Source of the DNA: Syntrophomonas sp.
GTDB lineage: Bacteria; Bacillota; Syntrophomonadia; Syntrophomonadales; Syntrophomonadaceae
Direction: 5' to 3'
Length of the DNA stretch: 5,730 bases
Assembly: GCA_028709355.1 (NCBI GenBank)
Contig: JAQVXF010000081.1
Location: 1 to 5,730 of the forward strand
Shown: in pieces, positions 1-5,730 of the stretch
Layout of the letters: every line of letters begins with the position of its first letter
How positions within the stretch are numbered: position 1 is the first letter of the stretch
Program-made: the position numbers and the translations under genes
Notes under the pieces: model-generated
Told to the model about the DNA's origin: nothing
What the model saw: only the letters and a program-made list of their open reading frames with translations
Databases searched by the model: none

Positions 1-1150
1 CCAAGACCCGGAATATCTCGTCCATGGTTGTCGGCTTGATAAACTTGCTGATCGGTGATTTCAACTCGGTCTCTGTCACGTTTATCCAGGCCATGCTTTT
101 AGCCCCATAATCTACCGCCATCCGCCCCAGATCATCTATCTCACGACGGGCAAAGGATCCACAGCCTCGAGCATTCAAAGCTCGGACAACGCCCCCATTA
201 GCGATGGCACTGGTAAAAACCTGGAAATCAACTTCAGCCACCAGGGCGGTGATATCAACTATCTCCCAGCCAAAACGCAGATCAGGCTGGTCGCTTCCGT
301 ACTTAAGCATAGCTTCCTGATAAGACAAGCGGGGGAAGGGAGTGGCGATCTCGATCTGGCATCCCCTTTGGAAAAGGCGCGGCATCATGGCTTCGATCAA
401 ATCGATGATATCCTCTTCATCTACGAAGGACATCTCCAGGTCCAACTGCGTGAATTCTGGCTGGCGGTCGGCCCGCAGATCCTCATCCCTGAAACAGCGG
501 GCTATCTGGAAGTATTTCTCCATGCCGGCCACCATGAGCATCTGTTTATACTGTTGGGGCGATTGCGGCAAGGCGAAGAACTCGCCGGGATGGATACGGC
601 TGGGTACCAGATAATCCCTCGCCCCTTCCGGCGTACTGCGGCCCAGGATGGGGGTCTCGATCTCGATGAAGCCGCGTTCGTCCAGGAAATCCCGGATCTC
701 CTTCACCACCCGGTGGCGCAGCAACAGGTTATCCCTCATCTCCGGCCGCCGCAGGTCGAGATAACGATAACGGAGGCGCAGCAATTCTTCGACCTCGATG
801 CCATTCTCTATATAGAAAGGAGGCGTCTTGGCAGGGTTGAGAACTACCATCGCGGCTGCATATATCTCCACTTTGCCCGTCTTAAGATTGGGATTTTCGG
901 TGTCCTTGGGACGTTCCCGCACCTCACCCCGGACGGCTATCACATACTCGCCGCGGACGCTTTCCGCCAGTCGAAACGCAGCCTCGTCCAATTCAGGATT
1001 GAATACTACCTGGATTATGCCGGAACGATCGCGCAGATCGATGAAAATGAGACCTCCGTGGTCGCGGCGGGAGTCGACCCAGCCGTTGAGCACCACTGTC
1101 TCTCCGACCAGCTCTATTCCGATTGCGGTTGCGTTATGGGTTCTCTTCAT
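1..1150 (-). CDS. aspS: Aspartyl-tRNA synthetase, class II (3' end beyond window)
   Basis: Charges tRNA with aspartate in the cytoplasm, using ATP. I translated the minus strand from ATG 1150-1148: 383 codons stay open to the window edge, so about 200 residues of a usual ~590 are missing. Residues 1-105 form the OB-fold anticodon-binding domain (GWVDSRRDHGG at 23-33). Class II motif 1 lies at about 148-169, ending in ETPIL, followed by STPEGARDYLVPSR (172-185), QSPQ (196-199) with K202, and motif 2 FRDEDLRADRQPEFTQ (220-235) with the ATP-binding Arg221. The bacterial-type GAD insertion begins near residue 300. Motif 3 and the C-terminal extension are off the window. The start is fixed by an AGGGAGG site 10 nt upstream; hisS ends 19 nt upstream, so the two are co-transcribed. 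His31 in the anticodon loop resembles non-discriminating AspRS enzymes (see findings). Family identity is essentially certain. Confidence 0.97.
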   Translation of the reverse strand, partial: MKRTHNATAIGIELVGETVVLNGWVDSRRDHGGLIFIDLRDRSGIIQVVFNPELDEAAFRLAESVRGEYVIAVRGEVRERPKDTENPNLKTGKVEIYAAAMVVLNPAKTPPFYIENGIEVEELLRLRYRYLDLRRPEMRDNLLLRHRVVKEIRDFLDERGFIEIETPILGRSTPEGARDYLVPSRIHPGEFFALPQSPQQYKQMLMVAGMEKYFQIARCFRDEDLRADRQPEFTQLDLEMSFVDEEDIIDLIEAMMPRLFQRGCQIEIATPFPRLSYQEAMLKYGSDQPDLRFGWEIVDITALVAEVDFQVFTSAIANGGVVRALNARGCGSFARREIDDLGRMAVDYGAKSMAWINVTETELKSPISKFIKPTTMDEIFRVL

Positions 1151-1160
1151 TACCTCGTGT

Positions 1161-1167
1161 CCTCCCT
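1161..1167 (-). promoter_or_regulatory. Ribosome binding site of aspS
   Basis: Minus-strand AGGGAGG lies 10 nt before the aspS ATG (1150-1148), in the 19-nt gap after the hisS stop codon. A second GAGG is only 2 nt from the ATG and is too close to serve. Confidence 0.75.
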
Positions 1168-1169
1168 AT

Positions 1170-2432
1170 CTATGCCAGTATCCTTTTGATTAGAGCGATC
1201 AGGTCCTCTTGTGGCACTTCTTGCTGCTGGCCGGTATCCATGCTGCGGCCCGGCAATACGCCCCGCTCAACCTCGTCTTCTCCCATCAATACCACCATTC
1301 GGGCTCCCAGTTTGTCAGCAAATTTCAACTGGGCCTTCATGCTGCGCCCATTGTAATCCCGGTCAGCTCTTATATCAGCGACTCGCAACCGGTCCAAGAG
1401 GTGCATCGCGTTCACAGTCAAGTTTTCATCCAGGACCACCAGCAATACATCCAGACCCAGATCGGGCCATTCCCGGACGGGATGTCTATCCATAGCCAGC
1501 AAAACCCGTTCCAAGCCCAAGGCGAAACCGATTCCAGGAGTCGCTGGCCCTCCGCAGGCACTCACCAATCCATCATATCGCCCGCCTCCACCCACCGCAC
1601 TCTGGGTTCCTATCGAAGGGATATGCACTTCGAAGGCAGTGTTGGTATAGTAATCCAGTCCTCTGACCAGATTGTGATCTTCCACATAAGCAACACCCAT
1701 CTCCGTCAAGGAAGCTTTCACCACTCCATAATGATTGGCGCAATCGTTACATAGGCTATCTATTATATGAGGGAACCCTTGGACCGCTGCCTGGCAGGTA
1801 CGCTCTTTGCAGTCCAGCACCCGCAAGGGATTCTTGTCGTACCGAGTCCGACAGTCATCGCACAACTGGGCGGTCCGCGGTTCGATGAACGATACCAGTT
1901 TTTGCCGATAAGTCTCCCGGCAGACCGGGCAACCCACCGAGTTGAGATGCAGTTCGCAATCCTGTAGACCCAATTTCTCCAGCATCCTGATCAGGAGAAG
2001 GATGACCTCCCCATCCACGTAGGGGCTGTGGCTGCCGAATACTTCGACTCCGAACTGATGAAACTGACGGTACCGGCCTGTTTGGGGGCGATCATAGCGG
2101 AACATGGGGCCGGTATAATACCATTTGACGGGCAGCACCCCACTGTAGATCCGATTTTCGATCAAGGCCCGGGCACAGGAGGCAGTACCCTCTGGTCTCA
2201 GGGTCAAGCTGCGGCTGGACTTATCCAAAAAGGAGTACATCTCCTTGGTAACTATATCAGTGGTGTCCCCGACCCCCCTTTCAAACAACTCGGTGTGCTC
2301 GAACATAGGGGTTCTGATCTCTCTGTAACCAAATCCCGCCGCGGTCTCCCGCAGTATTTTTTCTATGTATTGCCACTTGACGGATTGCGACGGCAGGATA
2401 TCATAGGTACCCCGCGGAGCTCTGATCTCCAT
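1170..2432 (-). CDS. hisS: Histidyl-tRNA synthetase
   Basis: Class II synthetase that attaches histidine to tRNA-His; a cytoplasmic dimer in this family. The 420 residues match the usual ~420. Visible in order: N-terminal APRGTYDILP (5-14); motif 1 ending at Pro42; LRPEGTA (78-84), typical of the ATP site; motif 2 GPMFRYDRPQTGRYRQFHQ (108-126) with Arg112; the histidine-binding signature RGLDYYTNTAFE (257-268); GGGGRYDGL (281-289); motif 3 GIGFALGLER (300-309) with Arg309; then the C-terminal anticodon-binding domain (about 328-420). The insertion domain carries paired cysteines (168/171, 191/194, 208/213, 228/231). A TTG sits just upstream (2435-2433), but I chose ATG 2432 because GGGGGA is 6 nt from it and only 3 nt from the TTG. 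The gene follows hemZ after 37 nt and precedes aspS by 19 nt. No T-box leader fits in the upstream gap. Confidence 0.97.
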   Translation of the reverse strand: MEIRAPRGTYDILPSQSVKWQYIEKILRETAAGFGYREIRTPMFEHTELFERGVGDTTDIVTKEMYSFLDKSSRSLTLRPEGTASCARALIENRIYSGVLPVKWYYTGPMFRYDRPQTGRYRQFHQFGVEVFGSHSPYVDGEVILLLIRMLEKLGLQDCELHLNSVGCPVCRETYRQKLVSFIEPRTAQLCDDCRTRYDKNPLRVLDCKERTCQAAVQGFPHIIDSLCNDCANHYGVVKASLTEMGVAYVEDHNLVRGLDYYTNTAFEVHIPSIGTQSAVGGGGRYDGLVSACGGPATPGIGFALGLERVLLAMDRHPVREWPDLGLDVLLVVLDENLTVNAMHLLDRLRVADIRADRDYNGRSMKAQLKFADKLGARMVVLMGEDEVERGVLPGRSMDTGQQQEVPQEDLIALIKRILA

Positions 2433-2438
2433 CAAAAG

Positions 2439-2444
2439 TCCCCC
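2439..2444 (-). promoter_or_regulatory. Ribosome binding site deciding the hisS start
   Basis: Minus-strand GGGGGA is 6 nt from ATG 2432-2430 and 3 nt from the in-frame TTG at 2435-2433. The spacing supports the ATG and a 420-residue product. Confidence 0.6.
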
Positions 2445-2469
2445 GATTTCGTATTTTCTCTGGATAATT

Positions 2470-3921
2470 CTAGTTTAAGGCTCGGAGCTTGTCAACTTTA
2501 CGGGATATCAGCTGATGAACTGCCCCCACGTATCTTTGCGGGTTTTGAGGATTGTGAAACGAGGTAAGGGACCAATCCCCGGGCCGTACAAATTTACTGC
2601 CCGCCCCTCCGCCCATCCCGATGATGGTTTGTCTTTCTTCGATCATCTGGATGTTGTAAATGCACGGGCGGCCACCTCGCTCATAGCCGGTGTTCTCAAG
2701 GTTAGCCTGCATATACTTTTGCCGATACAGGTAATAGGGTCGATAATCATGTGCCCGAAAAATGCTATCCAGCCAAACCAAACCTGGTGCTTCCTCCCCG
2801 CCCCCGCTCTGCACTCTGCCTGGTTTTTGGGTCATGAACATTTGTGAACCCCGCTTGGATGCCAAGGTATGCAAGGTTATATTGTCCGGCTCCAGCTCCA
2901 TCACTCGGCGGGCAGTATTCTGGAAGTTGCGCAGATTCTCGCCGGGCAGACCAAGGATCAGGTCCATATTGAGAATCTCTATCCCTGCCTGGCGTGCCCA
3001 CTCGGCCGCTTCCACCACCATGCGCGAATCATGCTGGCGCCCAATCAGCTTCAGAGTCTCGTCCTCCATAGTCTGGGGATTGATACAAATCCGGTTCACC
3101 CCCATCTCCCGCAGGCGGTTCAGCCCCTGCTTGGTCACCGAATCGGGTCGGCCCGCTTCCACGGTTATTTCGCTGGTGCATCCAGAGATAAACCGATCAT
3201 GCAGTACCTTAAATATCATCTCCAGGTGGGACTGGCTCAATATGGTGGGTGTTCCCCCACCCAGGTACACGGACTGGATTCCCCATCCATTTTCAGTTAT
3301 CGCCTCGGCCATCATCTCCATCTCGACCAACAGGGCTGAGATATATGGGCTTACGTCCACTTCATAATCCCGCACCCGATTGCCGGGAAACGAACAATAG
3401 TGGCATCGGGAGGAACAGAAGGGTATGCCGATGTAGACGCTCAATAATCTTGGAGCTTCAATTCGCACCGGCAAAAAAGGGCGATTGGCCCGGGCCACCT
3501 CCAGCAACAAGCGGGCTTTATCCAGTTTCACCAGGTATTTCCGGAAGAGGTGATCCAGGATGGCGGTGTCCTCCCACCCCCGATCAAGAAGGCGGTGGAC
3601 GATTTTGACCGGGCGCACCCCGGTCAAGGTACCATAGGGACTGAGTTCGCAGTCCATGTGCCGGTTGAGTAATTCTACCAGGAAACGCCGAACCATGTTT
3701 GTGGCTGCGGGCTCATCGTTGGCTTCGCCTTCCACCGGATGCACATCAGATTCTGCCTGGGTCTTTTTTGCTCCGACATCCACAATGCCCCTGCAGCACA
3801 TGCATTCTCCCCGTTTGCCCAACTCGATCCATATCCGATCCGTTACGCCTACCTGAGGGCACCGCAGCAAATCGTGGCCCGGGAAGGCCATCCTGACCAG
3901 ATCGTGCACATGATCGAACAT
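2470..3921 (-). CDS. hemZ: HemZ-type oxygen-independent coproporphyrinogen III dehydrogenase (radical SAM)
   Basis: Radical SAM enzyme of the HemN/HemZ superfamily. The family name denotes anaerobic oxidative decarboxylation of coproporphyrinogen III to protoporphyrinogen IX; this substrate is not proven for anaerobic homologues. Numbering from ATG 3921 (483 residues): a HemZ-specific N-terminal region (1-155) includes YGTLTGVRPVKIVHRLLDRG (96-115). The radical SAM core starts at VYIGIPFCSSRCHYCSFPG (162-180) with the 4Fe-4S ligands Cys169, Cys173 and Cys176 (CX3CX2C), then YLGGGTPT (219-226), VEAGRPD (254-260) and LILGLPGE (321-328). The C-terminal RPYYLYRQKYMQANLENTGY (394-413) and GMGGGAGSKF (435-444) are typical of HemZ. 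ATG 3921 is the first conventional start, but it has no ribosome binding site close by. The frame stays open 15 codons upstream, and GAGGAGG is correctly spaced from an ATC at 3954-3952, so the true protein may be 494 residues. It leads into hisS after 37 nt. Confidence 0.93.
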   Translation of the reverse strand: MFDHVHDLVRMAFPGHDLLRCPQVGVTDRIWIELGKRGECMCCRGIVDVGAKKTQAESDVHPVEGEANDEPAATNMVRRFLVELLNRHMDCELSPYGTLTGVRPVKIVHRLLDRGWEDTAILDHLFRKYLVKLDKARLLLEVARANRPFLPVRIEAPRLLSVYIGIPFCSSRCHYCSFPGNRVRDYEVDVSPYISALLVEMEMMAEAITENGWGIQSVYLGGGTPTILSQSHLEMIFKVLHDRFISGCTSEITVEAGRPDSVTKQGLNRLREMGVNRICINPQTMEDETLKLIGRQHDSRMVVEAAEWARQAGIEILNMDLILGLPGENLRNFQNTARRVMELEPDNITLHTLASKRGSQMFMTQKPGRVQSGGGEEAPGLVWLDSIFRAHDYRPYYLYRQKYMQANLENTGYERGGRPCIYNIQMIEERQTIIGMGGGAGSKFVRPGDWSLTSFHNPQNPQRYVGAVHQLISRKVDKLRALN

Positions 3922-3961
3922 CTGTGGTGGTTGGATATCAACAAAGATCCTGATAGGCTTT

Positions 3962-3968
3962 CCTCCTC
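3962..3968 (-). promoter_or_regulatory. Strong ribosome binding site upstream of hemZ, far from the first ATG
   Basis: Minus-strand GAGGAGG is the best Shine-Dalgarno match near hemZ. It ends 40 nt before ATG 3921, too far for normal use. It is 7 nt before the in-frame ATC at 3954-3952. The in-frame codons between it and ATG 3921 include no ATG, GTG, TTG or CTG, and an in-frame TGA at 3969-3967 closes the frame upstream. Confidence 0.6.
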
Positions 3969-3981
3969 AGACTGATCCGCG

Positions 3982-4021
3982 GGCGATGGCTAACAATGGA
4001 CATCAAATTGAAGCCATCGCC
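3982..4021 (-). repeat. 10-bp inverted repeat in the hemZ leader region
   Basis: Perfect arms GGCGATGGCT (3982-3991) and AGCCATCGCC (4012-4021) flank a 20-nt loop. Inside the loop CAAT (3994-3997) and ATTG (4007-4010) can extend the stem after a small asymmetric bulge. No T-run follows on either strand, so it is not an intrinsic terminator. It sits 13 nt upstream of the hemZ ribosome binding site, so it could be an mRNA hairpin or a protein-binding operator. The function is unknown. Confidence 0.55.
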
Positions 4022-4032
4022 GCCAATCCATA

Positions 4033-4069
4033 TTAACAGAAAGCTTCCCACCCATCCGGATGAGAAGCT
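4033..4069 (-). terminator. Possible intrinsic terminator after the MBL hydrolase gene
   Basis: On the minus strand AGCTTCTCATCC (4069-4058) pairs with GGGTGGGAAGCT (4053-4042) over 12 bp including two G-U wobbles, around a 4-nt GGAT loop. It is followed by TTCTGTT, a weak and interrupted T-run. The stem starts 38 nt after the hydrolase stop codon. The poor T-run suggests partial termination or simply a stabilising 3' hairpin, with some read-through into hemZ. Confidence 0.5.
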
Positions 4070-4107
4070 GCAAAGGTGAGGTGACAGGTTTTAATTTTGC
4101 GCCTGAT

Positions 4108-4728
4108 CTATAAAAAGGGATTGTGTTTTCTCTCGAATCCTATCGTAGTGGCTGGACCATGTCCTGGATAGGCGATCGTCTCATCGTCATAACAGAGCAG
4201 CTTCTCTTTTATGTTCTTGATAAGCTGCTGGTGTGATCCACCAGGAAAATCGGTGCGGCCTATGGAACCCTGGAACAGGGTGTCGCCAACAAATATGATG
4301 TCCCCGGTTTTTAGACATATACCGCCGGGACTATGCCCCGGAGTATGGATAACCTGCAATTCGACCGTGTTGCCGATCGTTATGGTATCGCCGTCCTTCA
4401 GCAATCTGTCTGCCGCGGGACTGGTTACCACCATACCCATCAGGGATGAAAGATTGGAGCCGCTGTTGACCAACATCTTGGCGTCACCCTCGTGAATCAA
4501 TATCTGCGCGCCAGTAGCATCCTTAACCCCTTTATTGGCACCGATATGATCTATGTGACCATGGGTGTTGATTATGTATACCGCTTTTAAGTCGTTTTCT
4601 TGGAGCATGTTGACAATCGCCTTGGCATTGCCGCCGGGATCGATCACCGCCACCTCTCTGGTCTCATTGCAACCCACGATGTAGCAGTTCTCCCCCATGC
4701 TGCTGATCTCTATCCCCATCAATATCAC
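4108..4728 (-). CDS. Metallo-beta-lactamase-fold hydrolase (glyoxalase II/YqgX-like)
   Basis: Small cytoplasmic hydrolase of the MBL superfamily, 206 residues, about the size of the glyoxalase II-like group. No signal peptide is seen. The metal-binding set is complete: THGHIDH (55-61) gives His56, His58, Asp60 and His61; TPGHSPGG (129-136) gives His132; VGDTLF (147-152) gives Asp149; YPGHGP (187-192) gives His190. GRTDFPGG (157-164) and the C-terminal TTIGFERKHNPFL are hallmarks of the short YqgX/YcbL-like subgroup, which lacks the C-terminal substrate domain of true glyoxalase II. The physiological substrate is unknown; thioester hydrolysis such as S-lactoylglutathione-like compounds is only an inference from the family. 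GTG 4728 is chosen because GGAGGT lies 9 nt upstream; ATG 4719 would be 18 nt away but would also give a plausible N-terminus. The gene follows rel by 51 nt with no terminator between, so the two are likely co-transcribed. Confidence 0.93.
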   Translation of the reverse strand: MILMGIEISSMGENCYIVGCNETREVAVIDPGGNAKAIVNMLQENDLKAVYIINTHGHIDHIGANKGVKDATGAQILIHEGDAKMLVNSGSNLSSLMGMVVTSPAADRLLKDGDTITIGNTVELQVIHTPGHSPGGICLKTGDIIFVGDTLFQGSIGRTDFPGGSHQQLIKNIKEKLLCYDDETIAYPGHGPATTIGFERKHNPFL

Positions 4729-4737
4729 TCTTTTACT

Positions 4738-4746
4738 ACCTCCCTC
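4738..4746 (-). promoter_or_regulatory. Ribosome binding site of the MBL hydrolase, favouring a GTG start
   Basis: Minus-strand GAGGGAGGT is an excellent Shine-Dalgarno match. The spacer is 9 nt to GTG 4728, 15 nt to TTG 4722 and 18 nt to ATG 4719, so GTG is preferred. Confidence 0.65.
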
Positions 4747-4779
4747 TCATTCACCGTGCCAATCACTCAGCGTCTCTGT

Positions 4780-5730
4780 CTAAACGCGGCTGTCACCGGG
4801 CAGCACCCTGCGTATATCTTTAATACCCTTGACCTTCTGCACCCTCTGCTTGACCGTATTATACTGGGCCATATCCAATATTTCCAATTTGAGGTTCATT
4901 ACCGCCATCCCATTTTTGGTGGCCCGGGAAAACACTGAGTTGACCGGGATCCGCATGTCCGCAATGACGGTCATAACATCCGATGTCAAACGGTCCCTGT
5001 CGATGGCATCGATCTCCAGTTCCACCATATAGTTGCCTTTGTCGGAGGCCCATTCCACTTCCAATATGCGGTTAGCTTCACTACGGAGGTAATGCTGCAT
5101 ATTAGGGCAATCCAGACGGTGAACCGATACCCCCCGTCCCCGGGTTATATAACCCAGGACCTCGTCACCGGGAAGAGGATTGCAGCAATGAGCCAACCGG
5201 ATGACAATGTCATCCACGCCCTTTACCCGCAGCGACCGGGTTACCCGTTCCTTACCGGTCTTAGCGCTCACCACAGGTTTACTAATTATATCGTCAACCA
5301 GGGCGTTTGGGAAACAGACTTCTTTGATGCGGTTGACCACCTGGGTGGCAGTCAGGCTGCCATCCCCTACCGCCGAAAACAAATCATCCAGGGTGGTCAG
5401 GGAGAAACGCTCCAGAACTTCATTCAATCTGGCATCCTTTAACAATTCTTTGGCATCCAGGTGTCGCTTTTTAAGTTCCTGATCTAACAAATCATGGCCT
5501 TTTAGGATATGCTCCTGGCGCTGGCTGCGCTTAAACCAGGCCTTGATCCGGCTTCGAGCTGACGAGGTCTTGACGAAATCAAGCCATCCCCGGGTCGGTC
5601 CAGCGGAATTTTTGGAAGTAATAATTTCTACGATGTCGCCATTGCTGAGCTGAAAATCCAATGGCACTATCCGCCCGTTTACCTTGGCTCCGGTACATTT
5701 ATGACCCACTTCGGTCTGGACCCGATAGGC
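4780..5730 (-). CDS. relA: Bifunctional (p)ppGpp synthetase/hydrolase (Rel/SpoT family), C-terminal part
   Basis: C-terminal 316 residues of a long RSH enzyme (family ~720-750 residues); the 5' end, with the HD hydrolase and synthetase domains, is outside the window. RSH enzymes make and degrade the alarmone (p)ppGpp in response to amino-acid starvation sensed on the ribosome. Numbering from the first visible codon: the end of the TGS domain, with VGHKCTGAKVNGRIVPLDF (8-26) and NGDIVEIITSKNSAGPTRGW (30-49); a helical region with KTSSARSRIKAWFK (54-67); the RIS/zinc-finger-like region with LAHCCNPLPGDE (179-190; Cys182, Cys183) and HRLDCPNM (204-211; Cys208); and a C-terminal ACT domain (about 222-310). 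All regulatory elements of a ribosome-associated RSH appear intact. The GTG at 5709 is an internal Val codon, not a start, because the typical RSH residues AYRVQTE continue upstream of it. The stop is TAG at 4782-4780. I cannot tell synthetase from hydrolase competence without the N-terminus. Confidence 0.95.
   Translation of the reverse strand, partial: AYRVQTEVGHKCTGAKVNGRIVPLDFQLSNGDIVEIITSKNSAGPTRGWLDFVKTSSARSRIKAWFKRSQRQEHILKGHDLLDQELKKRHLDAKELLKDARLNEVLERFSLTTLDDLFSAVGDGSLTATQVVNRIKEVCFPNALVDDIISKPVVSAKTGKERVTRSLRVKGVDDIVIRLAHCCNPLPGDEVLGYITRGRGVSVHRLDCPNMQHYLRSEANRILEVEWASDKGNYMVELEIDAIDRDRLTSDVMTVIADMRIPVNSVFSRATKNGMAVMNLKLEILDMAQYNTVKQRVQKVKGIKDIRRVLPGDSRV

Noticed and set aside
368..1189. 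273-codon open frame on the plus strand
   Set aside because: It is codon-aligned antisense to aspS, whose translation carries the class II motifs 1 and 2. The frame is open only because of codon bias in the real gene, and its product resembles no family I recognise.
1209..1754. 181-codon open frame on the plus strand
   Set aside because: Codon-aligned antisense to the well-conserved C-terminal half of hisS. It has no recognisable domain.
2433..2469. T-box leader or separate promoter for hisS
   Set aside because: The gap between hemZ and hisS is only 37 nt, too short for a T-box, and contains only a ribosome binding site.
2028..2567. 179-codon plus-strand frame spanning the hisS start and the hemZ end
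   Set aside because: Runs antisense to two confident genes and their intergenic ribosome binding site; the product is unrecognisable.
3990..4031. 13-codon minus-strand ORF (MDWRRWLQFDVHC) in the hemZ leader, a possible leader peptide
   Set aside because: It has no ribosome binding site at proper spacing and no run of a single regulatory amino acid. Its codons mostly overlap the inverted repeat, so chance is the simpler explanation.
5707..5709. GTG as the start of the RSH gene
   Set aside because: Upstream codons to the window edge encode conserved RSH TGS-domain residues, so the gene continues past the window and this is an internal Val.

Overview
The window is a run of five co-oriented genes, all on the minus strand. 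It carries the classic Gram-positive order: bifunctional (p)ppGpp enzyme (Rel/RSH), metallo-beta-lactamase-fold hydrolase, HemZ-type radical SAM protein, histidyl-tRNA synthetase, aspartyl-tRNA synthetase. This synteny, strong GGAGG-type ribosome binding sites, occasional GTG starts and the oxygen-independent HemZ enzyme point to a member of the Bacillota, most likely an anaerobic Clostridia-type organism of roughly even GC. I cannot name the species from sequence alone.

Reading in the direction of transcription (high to low coordinates), the window enters inside the rel gene, which lacks its N-terminal hydrolase and synthetase domains, and shows the end of its TGS domain, the helical linker, the Cys-containing RIS/zinc-finger-like region and the C-terminal ACT domain (5730-4780). 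After 51 nt comes a 206-residue MBL hydrolase (4728-4108). The largest gap follows (3970-4107, or to 3922 if hemZ is started at its first ATG). It holds a terminator-like hairpin, a second 10-bp inverted repeat and a strong but oddly placed ribosome binding site. Then come hemZ (to 2470), hisS (2432-1170) and aspS (from 1150, running off the window with about two thirds of the protein visible). The last three genes are tightly packed, with gaps of 37 and 19 nt that contain only ribosome binding sites, so hemZ-hisS-aspS look co-transcribed. Whether rel-MBL is read through into hemZ depends on how strong the hairpin at 4033-4069 is.

Functionally, the two synthetases charge tRNAs and Rel senses uncharged tRNA on stalled ribosomes, so the cluster links amino-acid supply to the stringent response. 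HemZ and the hydrolase are frequent genomic companions without a proven direct link.

I see no mobile element, CRISPR array, RNA gene or novel multi-gene system. The most notable point is the hemZ start: the good ribosome binding site and the coding-like reading frame both extend 11 codons upstream of the first usable ATG, and the properly spaced codon there is ATC.
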